A stretch of 64,000 nucleotides of DNA from Micromonospora musae (GTDB taxonomy: Bacteria; Actinomycetota; Actinomycetes; Mycobacteriales; Micromonosporaceae): contig NZ_RAZT01000001.1 of NCBI RefSeq assembly GCF_003626635.1, positions 186,001-250,000 on the forward strand, written 5' to 3'. Positions within the stretch are counted from its first letter, which is position 1. Each line of letters opens with the position of its first letter. Both the position numbers and the translations under genes were made by a program. Shown one piece after another: positions 26,093 through 35,074 of this stretch. The notes beneath the pieces were generated by a model. It was not told where the DNA came from and did not search any database. It saw nothing but the letters and a program-made list of their open reading frames with translations.

Positions 26093-27691
26093 GTGCGCCA
26101 CCGCCACACCCTCACCCGGCTCCTCGCCGCAACCGCCCTCGCCCTACCACTGGCCCTGCCCGCAACCCCCGCAGCCGCCGCACCCACCGCGACACCCAGC
26201 CGCCAACTCGACGACGTGATCCCCGCACCCGTCGAAACCCGCCCCGACCCCCGAGGCACCTTCACCCTCAGCCCGCTGACCGTCATCCGCACCACACCCC
26301 ACTCGGCCGCCGCCCGTCAGATCGGCAGACAACTCGCCGACACCCTGCGCCCCGCCACCGGCTACCCGCTGCCCGTCCTGCCTGTCCCCGCCACCCCGCT
26401 GCCCGAAATCGCCCTGCTCATCGGCGGTGCCGGCAGCCGCGTCGGCCAGGAGGGCTACCAACTCGACGTCACCCGCCACCGGGTGACCATCCGCGCCAAC
26501 ACCCCCGCCGGCCTCTTCGCCGGCACCCAGACCCTGCGCCAACTGCTCCCCGCCCAGATCGAGGCCGCCCAGCGGCAACGCACCACCTGGGCCGTACCCG
26601 GCGGACGCATCATCGACTACCCCCGCTTCGCCTACCGCGGCGCCATGCTCGACCTCGCCCGGCACTTCCACACCGTCCCCGAGATCAAGACCTACATCGA
26701 CCTGCTCAGCCAGTACAAAATCAACTACCTGCACCTGCACCTCAGCGACGACCAGGGCTGGCGCATCCAGATCGACTCCTGGCCGAGACTCACCACGGTC
26801 GGCGGCGGCCCTGGCACCGGCGTCGACGGCGTCGGCCCCGGCTACCTCACCAAGGACGACTACAAAGCCGTCACCGCCTACGCCGCCGCCCGGCAGATCA
26901 CCATCGTCCCCGAGATCGACATGCCCGGGCACACCAACGCCGCCCAGTCCACCTACGCCGAACTGAACTGCGACGGCGTCGCACCGCCACCCCGCACCGA
27001 CATCGCCGTCGGCTACAGCTCACTCTGCATCGACGACGAACTCACCTACCGCTTCGTCGAAGACGTCATCCGCGAACTCGCCGAGATCACCCCCGGCCCG
27101 TACCTGCACGTCGGCGGCGACGAGGCCCACGCCACCACCGACGAGGAGTACGCCACCTTCATGCGGCGCGTACTGCCCCTCGTCAACAAGTACGGCAAAC
27201 GCGCCTACGGCTGGAACGAGGTCATGCAGGTCGACCCGGCCAGCGACGTCATCGCCCAGTACTGGGGCACCGGCACCACCAACGCCGACCTCGCCGAGGC
27301 CGTCGCCCGCGGCAACAAGGTCGTCATGTCACCCGCCAACAAGGCCTACCTCGACATGAAGTACGACCGCAACACCCCGCTCGGCCTCTCCTGGGCCGCC
27401 TACATCGAGGTACGCGACGCCTACGACTGGGACCCCGCCCAACGCGTCACCGGCGTCGGTGAGGACGCCCTCCTCGGCGTCGAAGCGCCACTGTGGTCGG
27501 AGACCCTGCGCAGCATCGACGACATCGAGTACATGGCCTTCCCGCGGCTACCCGCCATCGCCGAACTCGGCTGGTCGACCGCCGCGAGCCACGACTGGGA
27601 GTCCTTCCGCGCCCGACTCGGCGAACAGGCCCCCCGCTGGCGCCTGCAACAGGTCAACTACTACCCGTCCCCGCAGGTGACCTGGTCCTGA
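26093..27691 (+). CDS. Secreted beta-N-acetylhexosaminidase, GH20
   Basis: The enzyme releases terminal N-acetylglucosamine or N-acetylgalactosamine from chitin- or peptidoglycan-derived sugars outside the cell. The 532-residue product has a signal peptide (basic RHRHTLTR, hydrophobic core, cleavage near PAAAA-PT). A GH20b-like N-domain follows, then the catalytic barrel from DYPRFAYRGAMLDLARHF onward. The catalytic pair is in HVGGDEAH. GTG at 26093 has AGGAGG at 26082-26087. It is alone in its unit with its own promoter and a strong hairpin after the stop. Confidence 0.94.
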   Translation: MRHRHTLTRLLAATALALPLALPATPAAAAPTATPSRQLDDVIPAPVETRPDPRGTFTLSPLTVIRTTPHSAAARQIGRQLADTLRPATGYPLPVLPVPATPLPEIALLIGGAGSRVGQEGYQLDVTRHRVTIRANTPAGLFAGTQTLRQLLPAQIEAAQRQRTTWAVPGGRIIDYPRFAYRGAMLDLARHFHTVPEIKTYIDLLSQYKINYLHLHLSDDQGWRIQIDSWPRLTTVGGGPGTGVDGVGPGYLTKDDYKAVTAYAAARQITIVPEIDMPGHTNAAQSTYAELNCDGVAPPPRTDIAVGYSSLCIDDELTYRFVEDVIRELAEITPGPYLHVGGDEAHATTDEEYATFMRRVLPLVNKYGKRAYGWNEVMQVDPASDVIAQYWGTGTTNADLAEAVARGNKVVMSPANKAYLDMKYDRNTPLGLSWAAYIEVRDAYDWDPAQRVTGVGEDALLGVEAPLWSETLRSIDDIEYMAFPRLPAIAELGWSTAASHDWESFRARLGEQAPRWRLQQVNYYPSPQVTWS

Positions 27692-27713
27692 CCCCACCCA
27701 CCGCCGCAACGAC

Positions 27714-27749
27714 GGGCGGCCCCCAGGCCCACCGGCCCGGGGGCCGCCC
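27714..27749. terminator. Bidirectional terminator hairpin
   Basis: GGGCGGCCCCC (27714-27724) pairs with GGGGGCCGCCC (27739-27749), and the enclosed GGCC pairs with GGCC inside. It separates the convergent GH20 and HAF-repeat genes. Confidence 0.65.
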
Positions 27750-27760
27750 AGCACACTCGC

Positions 27761-28753
27761 TCAGCAGCCCGTCCATCGCACCGCGGTGACCCGCCCGTCG
27801 TTGCGGAAACCCACCACCGTGCCGTCGTCGGCGATCGCCCGCGCACCCACCCCGCGCGCCCCGTCCCGCGGCAACTCCCGGGCCGCAGTGCCCCGCACCA
27901 CCCAACCCGCGCCGACCGCCACCCCCCGCGCGTTGACGTCGTCGAGCAGCAGAACCTGCCGGGCCAGCGCCGTGTACGTGCCCGTACGCAGGTCCCACCG
28001 CACCGCGAACTGGTCACCGTCGACCAGGTCCACCCGGCCGACCGCCCACCGCCCCTCGGCCGCGTCCACCTGCACCGAACGGGCCTGCGGCACACTCAAC
28101 GCGCCGTAGCCGCCCCCGGGACGCCGCACCCAACCCGTCCAGTCGACCGGGCCGCCCGCCGTACCGACGATGCTGCCGTTGCCGGTGATCCCCGCCGCCA
28201 TCGCTCCCGCCGGCGCGTCCAGCCGCTCGATCGTCCCCGGCCGCGCCACCGGCCACCGCACCGCGAACGTCGCCTCCGTGGCGCTGTCATAGCCGTAACC
28301 CACCACGTCGCCCCGCGCGTTCACCGCGGTAACGAAGACCCCGCCCGGCAACGTCGGCAGCCGGGTGAAGACCCCGTTCCGGTACGTCCACGGCTGGCTC
28401 CGGCCCTCCTCCTGCCCGTTGCCGACGACCAGGCCGCGGGAGTTCACGTCCACGACACCCTCACCGAACGGGGACGTGACCGCGCTCAACCGGCCCCGGT
28501 CCCAGACCAGCACGACCGACTCGGTGCCCTCCGCTGTCGCCCGCAGACCCCCACCGGCGACGTACCGGCCGCTGCGGTCCACCGCGTACGCCTCGGTGCG
28601 CACCAAATCGGCTGGCACCGGCAGCGACTGGATCGTGCAGGGCAGGGTCGGACGGCCGAAGGCGCCGGCCGGGGACGCCGACGCGACGGACACAGCGGCG
28701 AGTAGACCGGCGACACCAGCCGCCAGCCGAGCGCGTTCGACGAAACGAGGCAT
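27761..28753 (-). CDS. Secreted HAF-repeat protein, copy 1
   Basis: The 330-residue protein has a signal peptide (basic start, AAGVAGLLAAVSVASASPAGA) and then a series of beta-rich repeats of the HAF kind. Examples are GVVDVNSRGLVVGNG, VTAVNARGDVVGYG, MAAGITGNGSIVGTA and ARAIADDGTVVGFRNDG. Such repeats are likely to form a propeller-like fold; no activity is known. Two cysteines are kept in the paralogue (PCTIQSLPVPAD and the terminal WTGC). The ATG at 28753 has GGAGG upstream. Confidence 0.82.
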   Translation of the reverse strand: MPRFVERARLAAGVAGLLAAVSVASASPAGAFGRPTLPCTIQSLPVPADLVRTEAYAVDRSGRYVAGGGLRATAEGTESVVLVWDRGRLSAVTSPFGEGVVDVNSRGLVVGNGQEEGRSQPWTYRNGVFTRLPTLPGGVFVTAVNARGDVVGYGYDSATEATFAVRWPVARPGTIERLDAPAGAMAAGITGNGSIVGTAGGPVDWTGWVRRPGGGYGALSVPQARSVQVDAAEGRWAVGRVDLVDGDQFAVRWDLRTGTYTALARQVLLLDDVNARGVAVGAGWVVRGTAARELPRDGARGVGARAIADDGTVVGFRNDGRVTAVRWTGC

Positions 28754-28979
28754 CGATCCTCCAGAGTCCAGGGGTGGGCCCGATGCTCCCACCAGAGGCC
28801 CACCCCACGCGCCGGTAGCCGACTGTCGGATCTCGGACGCAACCAGGAGCATCGCGTCAGGCCGCACCGCTCGCCCGGGGGCCGCCCTCGTCGGTGACGA
28901 TGGTGCGCCGAGCGTGCCGGACGCCCGGCGCACCTTTCCGCTTAAGCCGCTGGCTGGCGACCTACGGCTCCCTGAACGC

Positions 28980-29981
28980 TCAGCAGCCGGTCCAGCGGAC
29001 CGGCGTGACCTGACCGTAGGAGTTGCGGAAGCCGACGATGGACCCGTTGTCCGCGATCGCCCGGGTGCCGACGCTCGTCCTCTCCCCGCTGCCCGGCAAC
29101 ACCCGGGAGGTGGCGCCCACGCTGACGCGGTCGCTGCCGACGGCCACCCCGCGGGCGTTCACATCCTCAAGCCACGGCAACTCCGCCGAGAGTTCGCTGT
29201 ACGACCCGTCCCGGAGGTTCCATCGGATATTGGCCGGGCTCATGCCGCCAAGGTCGGCCTGCCCGACAGCCCACTGACCCGCGGCAGCGGCGGCGAACGC
29301 GATCCGGGCACCCGGCACGGTCAGCGGCTCGACCGTGCCATCGGGCCGCCGGAGCCAGGTGGTCCACTCGTCGAAGGCCCCCGCAGTGCCCACGACGGTG
29401 CCGTCGTCGTTGATTCCCTCCGCCACCGCATCGGCGGGTGCATCGAGCACCTCCACGGTGCCAGGCCGGGCCGCCGGCCACAGCAACGCGACGGTCCCTC
29501 CCGTCTGCGGGTCCTGGCCGGTGCCGACGATGTCGCCCGCCCGGTTGATCGCGCTGACCCGGGCACCGCCCGTCGAGGGCAGCGGCAGCGGCTCGACCTT
29601 CCCACCGCGATACCGCCACGGCAGACCGGTGCCGTCGCCGTAGCCGTTGCCGATCACCACACCACGGGCGTTGACGTCGGCAACGGTGTCGACGATCGGG
29701 GACTCCACCGTGGTGAGCTCGCCCCGCATCCAGATCAGCAGCAGCGGCTGACTGCCGGTGTCGGAGACCCGCAGCCCGGAACCGGCGATGAACCGGCCGG
29801 TCGGGTCGATCGCGTCCGCCGTGGCCCGGGAAGCGTCGGCGGGGTACGGCAGCGCGCTGATGCCGCAGAGCGCGGTGGCCCCGTGGGACGCGGCTGCGGC
29901 AGGCGTGGCGCCGGCGACCGAGGCGGCCAGCAGACCGGCGGCGGCGCCGGCAACGAGAGTACGTCGAGCGATCCTGTTCAT
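28980..29981 (-). CDS. Secreted HAF-repeat protein, copy 2
   Basis: The 333-residue paralogue of copy 1 has a signal peptide (RRTLVAGAAAGLLAASVAG) and the same repeats: VADVNARGVVIGNGYG, VSAINRAGDIVGTGQ, VAEGINDDGTVVGTAG and TRAIADNGSIVGFRN. It ends in TPVRWTGC, as copy 1 ends in TAVRWTGC. The tandem arrangement with 226 bases between suggests a local duplication. GGGGAG precedes the ATG at 29981. Expression is probably independent of copy 1 given the gap. Confidence 0.82.
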   Translation of the reverse strand: MNRIARRTLVAGAAAGLLAASVAGATPAAAASHGATALCGISALPYPADASRATADAIDPTGRFIAGSGLRVSDTGSQPLLLIWMRGELTTVESPIVDTVADVNARGVVIGNGYGDGTGLPWRYRGGKVEPLPLPSTGGARVSAINRAGDIVGTGQDPQTGGTVALLWPAARPGTVEVLDAPADAVAEGINDDGTVVGTAGAFDEWTTWLRRPDGTVEPLTVPGARIAFAAAAAGQWAVGQADLGGMSPANIRWNLRDGSYSELSAELPWLEDVNARGVAVGSDRVSVGATSRVLPGSGERTSVGTRAIADNGSIVGFRNSYGQVTPVRWTGC

Positions 29982-30191
29982 TCTGTCTCCCCGTGTGGGT
30001 CGGTTGCCCGTTGTGGACATGCCGTTGACACACCCGGAGCCGGCATCTGGTTGCACCTGTCGGTTCCCCGACCCGCCGACGTGGGGGAGAAGCCACCATC
30101 CCGGTACGCAGAACGGGCGCGACAGCGCGCGCTCATCCCAGGTCGCGCGGAGTGACCCGGGGTGAGCGCATGCTGTCACCCACCGCCGACG

Positions 30192-30650
30192 TCAGTTGCC
30201 GACGCGGTACCGGCTGGTGATCGCGACCCGGTTGAAGGCGTTCATCACGGTCACCAGCCAGGCGACAGCCGAGACCTGGTCCGCGGTGAGTACGGCCGCA
30301 GCCGCGTTGAAATCGTCGTCGCTGACATGGCCCTGCGGCACGAGGGTGATCGCCTCGGCCAGACGCAGAGCGGCCCGGTCGGTCTCGGAGAAGTAGTCGG
30401 TCTCCGCCCACGCCGGCAGCACCGCGATCCGGTCAGGGCTCTCACCCTTCTTCAAAGCGGCACGGGTGTGCATGCGCAGGCAGAACGCGCAACCGTTGAT
30501 CTGGGAGGTGCGCAGTCTCAGCAACTCCACCAGGAGCGGGTCGAGGCCTGCCGCGGCGGCGGCCTCGTCCACCTCCGACGACAGAGCGATGAGGGCCTTG
30601 TAGGCCGCCGGGTGCTGCTCGCCGATATTGACACGCTGCATTTCGGTCAT
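30192..30650 (-). CDS. Carboxymuconolactone decarboxylase/AhpD-like protein
   Basis: The 152-residue helical protein has the AhpD-type redox motif CAFCLRMH. The two cysteines and the following histidine act in peroxide or disulfide chemistry in known members. It follows a cupin lipoprotein gene on the same strand, and an ECF41 sigma factor gene lies just upstream. ECF41 factors are known to control adjacent carboxymuconolactone decarboxylase, oxidoreductase or epimerase (COE) genes, so this is the likely end target. AAGGAA lies upstream of the ATG at 30650. Confidence 0.88.
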   Translation of the reverse strand: MTEMQRVNIGEQHPAAYKALIALSSEVDEAAAAAGLDPLLVELLRLRTSQINGCAFCLRMHTRAALKKGESPDRIAVLPAWAETDYFSETDRAALRLAEAITLVPQGHVSDDDFNAAAAVLTADQVSAVAWLVTVMNAFNRVAITSRYRVGN

Positions 30651-30751
30651 GATTCCTTCGATCCGTTCGAGTGATCAGCGCCGCTCGGGCGCCTCTTGGT
30701 GGCCCAGAACGCGGCTTGTGCGACGTGACGCCGCCCGCTGCGTGCCCCGCG

Positions 30752-31243
30752 CTATGGCTTCGAGTCCTCGACCTTGAGCTTGTCCCCGGTGTCGGAGACG
30801 AAGACGACCAGGAGCTTGGCCGGCTCGGTCCGGCTGGCGTTCTCGGTGAGGACGTGGTGCGCGCCCGGCCGCTCGAACCAGTTCTCACCCTGCTGGTAGG
30901 TGGTCACGGGCTCGTCGTCGAGCTTGCTGCGCACCGTGCCTTCCAGGACGTACGCGTAGACGAACGCGTCGCCGTGCCGGTGCGGCGCCGCGCTCGCGTT
31001 CGGCGGAAGTTCGACGACCGCCGAGGTGAACGTCTTGCCCTCCACCCCCGGAAGAGCCTGCTGGAGCAGCGGTTTCAGGGATTCGGCAGGGCGCGCTGAC
31101 GCCGATGCCGCAGTCGTGGTCGGTCCTCCGGCACGGGCGGGCGGGTCAGAGGCCGAGCAGGCGGTGGCCGTGGTCAGCGCGGCGACAGCCAGCAGACCGG
31201 CGGCGACACCGGCGTACCGGCCTCGCACAGTGGTGGCGTGCAT
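30752..31243 (-). CDS. Cupin-domain lipoprotein
   Basis: The 163-residue protein has a lipoprotein signal (AVAALTTATAC, lipid on the cysteine) and a low-complexity A/T/S linker. A single cupin domain follows, with the metal motif PHRHGDAFVYAYVLEGTV and second half YQQGENWFERPGAHHVL. Its activity is unknown; it would sit on the outer face of the membrane. It is the first gene after the ECF41-type promoter at 31329-31355 and lies 101 bases upstream of the AhpD-like gene, so both are likely in one unit. Confidence 0.85.
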   Translation of the reverse strand: MHATTVRGRYAGVAAGLLAVAALTTATACSASDPPARAGGPTTTAASASARPAESLKPLLQQALPGVEGKTFTSAVVELPPNASAAPHRHGDAFVYAYVLEGTVRSKLDDEPVTTYQQGENWFERPGAHHVLTENASRTEPAKLLVVFVSDTGDKLKVEDSKP

Positions 31244-31328
31244 ACAGGTCCTTAATGGGAGGGGCGACCCGAGCGCCTGGCCGGCTCGCGCGTATTCCTT
31301 CGTCGCCCGATTGCGTTCTCATCAGGGA

Positions 31329-31355
31329 GACGAGGTAGCCCCTCCGGGTGTGACA
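31329..31355 (-). promoter_or_regulatory. ECF41-type promoter TGTCACA-N16-CGTC
   Basis: On the minus strand TGTCACA (31349-31355) is followed by exactly 16 bases and CGTC (31329-31332). This is the published consensus for ECF41 sigma factors. It points at the cupin gene, and its upstream edge lies just before the end of the ECF41 sigma gene. Confidence 0.85.
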
Positions 31356-31357
31356 GC

Positions 31358-32248
31358 TCAGACGCGCGCGAGTTTGTCCGGGTTCATCACCCGGCGGTAC
31401 GCGCTGATCAAACCGTCCGTGATCTGCACCGTGTCCACGGACAGGACCCGGCCGTCCCGATGGAACACGAGGGCGAGCTCCCCACCGACCTCGGCGAACT
31501 CGATCCGATCCGGGCGCCACAGGCGTCCCGTACGCACCATCACCTCCGCAACGCGCACCCCGCCGCGGATCAGCTTGCGCGCCGCGGACGCCTTACCACC
31601 GCCGTCGGTGACATAGACGGCATCCGGATGCAGGAGCCGGACCAGCCCGGCCAGATCCCCGGCCTCGTAGGCGGCCCGGAAGACCCGCAGAACGCGTTCA
31701 CGTTCCGCCTTCGACGCCCGCGGCGTGGACTGCTTCGCGCTCGCCACCCGCCGCCGGGCCCGGGAGGCGAGCTGCCGGGCACCCGGCACGGAGACGCCCA
31801 GCACCTCGGCGATCCGGCCGAACTCCAGACCGAAGACATCGTGCAGGACGAAGGCCACCCGCTCCGGCGGGCTCAGCTCCTCCATGATCAGCAGCATCGC
31901 CGAACTGACGGACTCGTCGACCAGTACCGGCTGCGACGCGTCCGGCCCAGTCAGCAGCGGCTCCGGCAACCACGGCCCGACATAGCTCTCCCGGCGCACC
32001 CGCGCACTCTTCAGGATGTCGTACGACCGTCGCGCGGCCACCGTCACCAACCAGGCCCGCAGATCACCGACCGCCCCGAGATCCGCCCCGGCCGCCCGCA
32101 GCCACACGTCCTGGGTCACGTCCTCGGCGTCGGCGACACTACCCAGCAGCCGGTAGGCCACCCCGAAGACCGCCGGACGGTGCCGCTCCCACTCGCCTCC
32201 GAGCGGGTCCGCCTGCTTCGGCCGTCCGGGCCCGTGCCAGTCGTCCAT
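31358..32248 (-). CDS. ECF41-family RNA polymerase sigma factor (SigJ-like)
   Basis: The 296-residue protein has sigma-2 (WERHRPAVFGVAYRLLGSVADAEDVTQDVWLRA), sigma-4 (SPPERVAFVLHDVFGLEF, then RIAEVLGVSVPGARQLASRARRR) and a SnoaL-like C-terminal domain. The ECF41 marks are all visible: WLPEP between the sigma domains, DGGGK in the extension and NPDK near the end. In this group the extension, not an anti-sigma factor, controls activity. No anti-sigma gene is present. The ATG at 32248 is the best start although GGAGG is 13 bases away. Confidence 0.92.
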   Translation of the reverse strand: MDDWHGPGRPKQADPLGGEWERHRPAVFGVAYRLLGSVADAEDVTQDVWLRAAGADLGAVGDLRAWLVTVAARRSYDILKSARVRRESYVGPWLPEPLLTGPDASQPVLVDESVSSAMLLIMEELSPPERVAFVLHDVFGLEFGRIAEVLGVSVPGARQLASRARRRVASAKQSTPRASKAERERVLRVFRAAYEAGDLAGLVRLLHPDAVYVTDGGGKASAARKLIRGGVRVAEVMVRTGRLWRPDRIEFAEVGGELALVFHRDGRVLSVDTVQITDGLISAYRRVMNPDKLARV

Positions 32249-32622
32249 GCAGCTCGCAGCCTCCTCCAACTCCCGAATCCAGCGTAGCCAGCCGAACTCG
32301 CGATCTTCGAAGACGGCTCCGCGGGAGCGAGCCCGCCTCCAACCGTCGCCCCCCCCGGCAACTGAAAGGCCACCTCCGGGCAGCGAACGCGGGGGAGAGG
32401 TGCTCAACGGAGGCCGGGAAGCAAATCCCGCCCGCCCTGCGGCACGGCCGACTCCATCGATCCGAGTCTGTCCCACCTGGTAGGCGGCGGGCGACGGGGT
32501 CGCGTCGCCTCCTTGTCGACCAGCCGCTTGCCCCGCCGTGCTAACTCCGAGACGTAGGCTTTTGGCCCTGTACGCATCGGGTACTGCGGCTGGCCGACTT
32601 TCCGAAGGGCTGGTGGTACCAG
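32249..32622. other. Intergenic region between divergent sigma factor and oxidoreductase
   Basis: About 374 bases without a supported gene. On the minus strand TACGCT (near 32284) could be the -10 box of the sigma gene. No second ECF41 promoter was seen, so autoregulation is not indicated. Confidence 0.4.
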
Positions 32623-33576
32623 GTGAGAGCAGTCGTGTACGACCGGTACGGGCCCCCGGACGGGTTGCGGATCGAGAATCTCCCCAAGCCCGTCCCCGCG
32701 GCCCGACAGGTGCTCGTCAAGATTGCGGCGACCTCCGTCAATTTGAGCGATTGGGAGACTCTGCAAGGTTCGCCACTGTATTCGCGCATCGGTGGGCTGC
32801 GCTCCCCGGCACGCCGGACCCTCGGCTCGGACATCGCCGGATGGGTCGACGCGGTAGGCTCCGCCGTCACTCGGTTCCGACCCGGTGACGAGGTGTACGG
32901 CGACAACCTCATGCTCAAGGGCGGTTTCGCCGAGTACGCGATCGCGCCCGAATCGGTCCTGGCCCGCAAGCCCGCCGCCCTGACCTTCGCCGAGGCGTCG
33001 GCGATCCCACAGGCGGGCGTGATCGCACAACAGGGCACCGCGGGCGCCGCAGCCGGCAACCGGGTCCTGATCAACGGCGCCGGGGGAGGATCCGGCGCAT
33101 TCGCGATCCAGCTGGCCAAACGACTCGGCGCCCAGGTGACCGGCGTCGACAACGCGGGCAAGCTCGACTTCATGCGGTCGGTCGGCGCGGACGAGGTGAT
33201 CGACTACCGCAGCCGGGACTTCACCCGCAGCGGCCCGTACGATCTCATCCTCGATCTGGTCGCGCACCGATCGGTGTTCGCCTACCGCCGGGCACTGGCC
33301 CCCGGCGGCCGCTACCGGTGCGTCGGCGGATCGGTCCCGGCGCTGCTGCGCGTCCTGACGATCGGCTCGGTGGCCGGCCGGCTCACCCACCGTCGGCTGG
33401 GCGTGCTCGCCGTCCGGGAAGGGCCGACCCACTTCGAACCGGTGGCCGATCTCTGCGTGGCGGGTGACCTCGTCATCCACATCGACCGGGCCTTCACGCT
33501 CGACGAGACGCCCGAGGCGCTGGCCCACGTGGGTGAGGGACGCGCCCTTGGAAAGGTCGTCGTAAGCGTCAACTGA
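32623..33576 (+). CDS. MDR-family zinc-independent oxidoreductase (quinone reductase-like)
   Basis: The 317-residue protein belongs to the medium-chain dehydrogenase/reductase superfamily. It has the GroES-like start (VVYDRYGPPDGLRIENLPKPVP), LGSDIAGWVDAVGSAVTRFRPGDEVYG, and a Rossmann NADPH motif (NGAGGGSGAFAIQLAKRLGAQV). The zinc ligands of alcohol dehydrogenases are missing, fitting the quinone oxidoreductase group. The GTG at 32623 starts it. It is divergent from the ECF41 factor, and oxidoreductases are common ECF41 neighbours, but no matching promoter lies in front of it. Confidence 0.85.
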   Translation: MRAVVYDRYGPPDGLRIENLPKPVPAARQVLVKIAATSVNLSDWETLQGSPLYSRIGGLRSPARRTLGSDIAGWVDAVGSAVTRFRPGDEVYGDNLMLKGGFAEYAIAPESVLARKPAALTFAEASAIPQAGVIAQQGTAGAAAGNRVLINGAGGGSGAFAIQLAKRLGAQVTGVDNAGKLDFMRSVGADEVIDYRSRDFTRSGPYDLILDLVAHRSVFAYRRALAPGGRYRCVGGSVPALLRVLTIGSVAGRLTHRRLGVLAVREGPTHFEPVADLCVAGDLVIHIDRAFTLDETPEALAHVGEGRALGKVVVSVN

Positions 33577-33670
33577 CCAGCGACCGCAGATTTTCCGCGA
33601 TCGGCGCCGCGAACAACCGGCTCTGCCGATGAGCGGTTGCGTCGGGAGCGGTCGACCAGCGTGTCGGCGA

Positions 33671-35074
33671 TCAGCTGGCCCTCCAGCGGTGGAACACCGG
33701 CGCCAGGTCGACCGGGCTTGCCGCCTGCGCCTCGGCGCGGAAGGCGACCGGCGTCGACACGCCGTACCGGTGGGCCGTCGCGTAGTCGCGCAGGAACGCC
33801 AGCCACCTGTCCGGACCCATCGTCCGCTCCAGGTCGTGCATCAGACACGACCCGAGAAGGTAGACGACCAGGCTGTAGCCGCCGTTGGCGTTGAAGTAGT
33901 CCATCCCGCTCGTCACCTTCGCGTCCGGCGACGGCCAGAAGGGATCAGCGCACAGCGGGTTCTCGTCGCCGGTCGCCCGTTGTTTCGCGTACTCGGCGAT
34001 CGCCTCGTCCAGCCACGGGTCGGCGTACTGGTCGTTGCCGACGAGCCCGTACCACCATTGGTGCGCCAACTCGTGCGCGACCGCAGTGCGGGCCGGATAG
34101 GTCGCCACGTACGTGGGGTACTCCATGCTCCCCCAGTCGAAGTGTGACGAGACGAGGTCGACTTCCGGGTACGGGTAGCGACCGAACCAGCCGGCGAAGG
34201 TGTCCATGTATTCGACCGCTCCGGAGAGCGTGTCGTCCACCTCCGCCGCGCTCACGTCGTCGGCGAACCACAGCCGGACCAGGACACCGTGGCGGGTCAA
34301 CGCTTCCCGCTTGCCGAACGGGCCGGCGGCGAATGCGAAGTCCCGGACGCGCTTCGCGGCGATCGTGGTGAGGGTGCGGCCGGGTCTCGCGGGCCTGGCG
34401 ACCGCGGAACCTGTCGCCGGGATCGCGAGCGCGCGCGGGTGGTCGAGGCGCACGGTCCAGTCGGCGGTCAGCGAGAAGTTGCTTTCCCCGCCGGTGCTGT
34501 ACGAGTCGAGGTGCCAGCCTTTGCCGTCGTGGACGGCCAGGACCGGCAACGCGTGACCGAGCAGATAGTACGGTCCGTTGTGGCCGAAGCGGGCATCCCG
34601 ATCGGGTACCGCGATATGGAGGTCGAAGCGCACGAGTGCGGGCTGCCCGGGCCGCAGCGGGTGTGCCATCCGCACCGGCAGGGCCGTGCACCCTACGGCC
34701 GGATCGCCCGCCGTGCCGCCGGACAGACGGGTGACGCGCACCGCCGGCGCCGCGCAGCCGTCTTCCCCGTTGCCCCACAGGCGAAGCCAGATCGTGTCCA
34801 GCACCACGCCGGTGGTGTTGACGAACCGCACGCTCATGCCGCCGTGCCAACTGCCTCCTGTGTCGTCCGCGGTCAGCCGCACGTCGTAGTTGACAAACCC
34901 GGGTCCGCGGGACTCCTGCGGGGAAGCCCGCGGTGCCGTCTGAGTCGGCGCTTGAGCCGACGCCGGGCTGGGTGACACCGACGCGGCCGCCGCCCCCACG
35001 AGCAGCAAGAGGGTAAGGGCCCGGGAGAGGTGCCGGTCAGAACGCGAGCGACTCAGCAGCGTCAGGCTCGACAT
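33671..35074 (-). CDS. Secreted M1-family metallopeptidase
   Basis: The 467-residue protein has a signal peptide (basic start, ALTLLLLVGAAAASVSPSPASA). A beta-rich N-domain precedes a gluzincin catalytic domain with HELAHQWW and the third zinc ligand in DEAIAEY 18 residues on. The exopeptidase motif appears as GSMEYPTYV instead of GAMEN. It is shorter than classical aminopeptidase N (about 850 residues), lacking the C-terminal ERAP-like domain. It should cleave peptides outside the cell. The ATG at 35074 gives the signal peptide directly; the frame is open for 273 bases upstream. Confidence 0.88.
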   Translation of the reverse strand: MSSLTLLSRSRSDRHLSRALTLLLLVGAAAASVSPSPASAQAPTQTAPRASPQESRGPGFVNYDVRLTADDTGGSWHGGMSVRFVNTTGVVLDTIWLRLWGNGEDGCAAPAVRVTRLSGGTAGDPAVGCTALPVRMAHPLRPGQPALVRFDLHIAVPDRDARFGHNGPYYLLGHALPVLAVHDGKGWHLDSYSTGGESNFSLTADWTVRLDHPRALAIPATGSAVARPARPGRTLTTIAAKRVRDFAFAAGPFGKREALTRHGVLVRLWFADDVSAAEVDDTLSGAVEYMDTFAGWFGRYPYPEVDLVSSHFDWGSMEYPTYVATYPARTAVAHELAHQWWYGLVGNDQYADPWLDEAIAEYAKQRATGDENPLCADPFWPSPDAKVTSGMDYFNANGGYSLVVYLLGSCLMHDLERTMGPDRWLAFLRDYATAHRYGVSTPVAFRAEAQAASPVDLAPVFHRWRAS

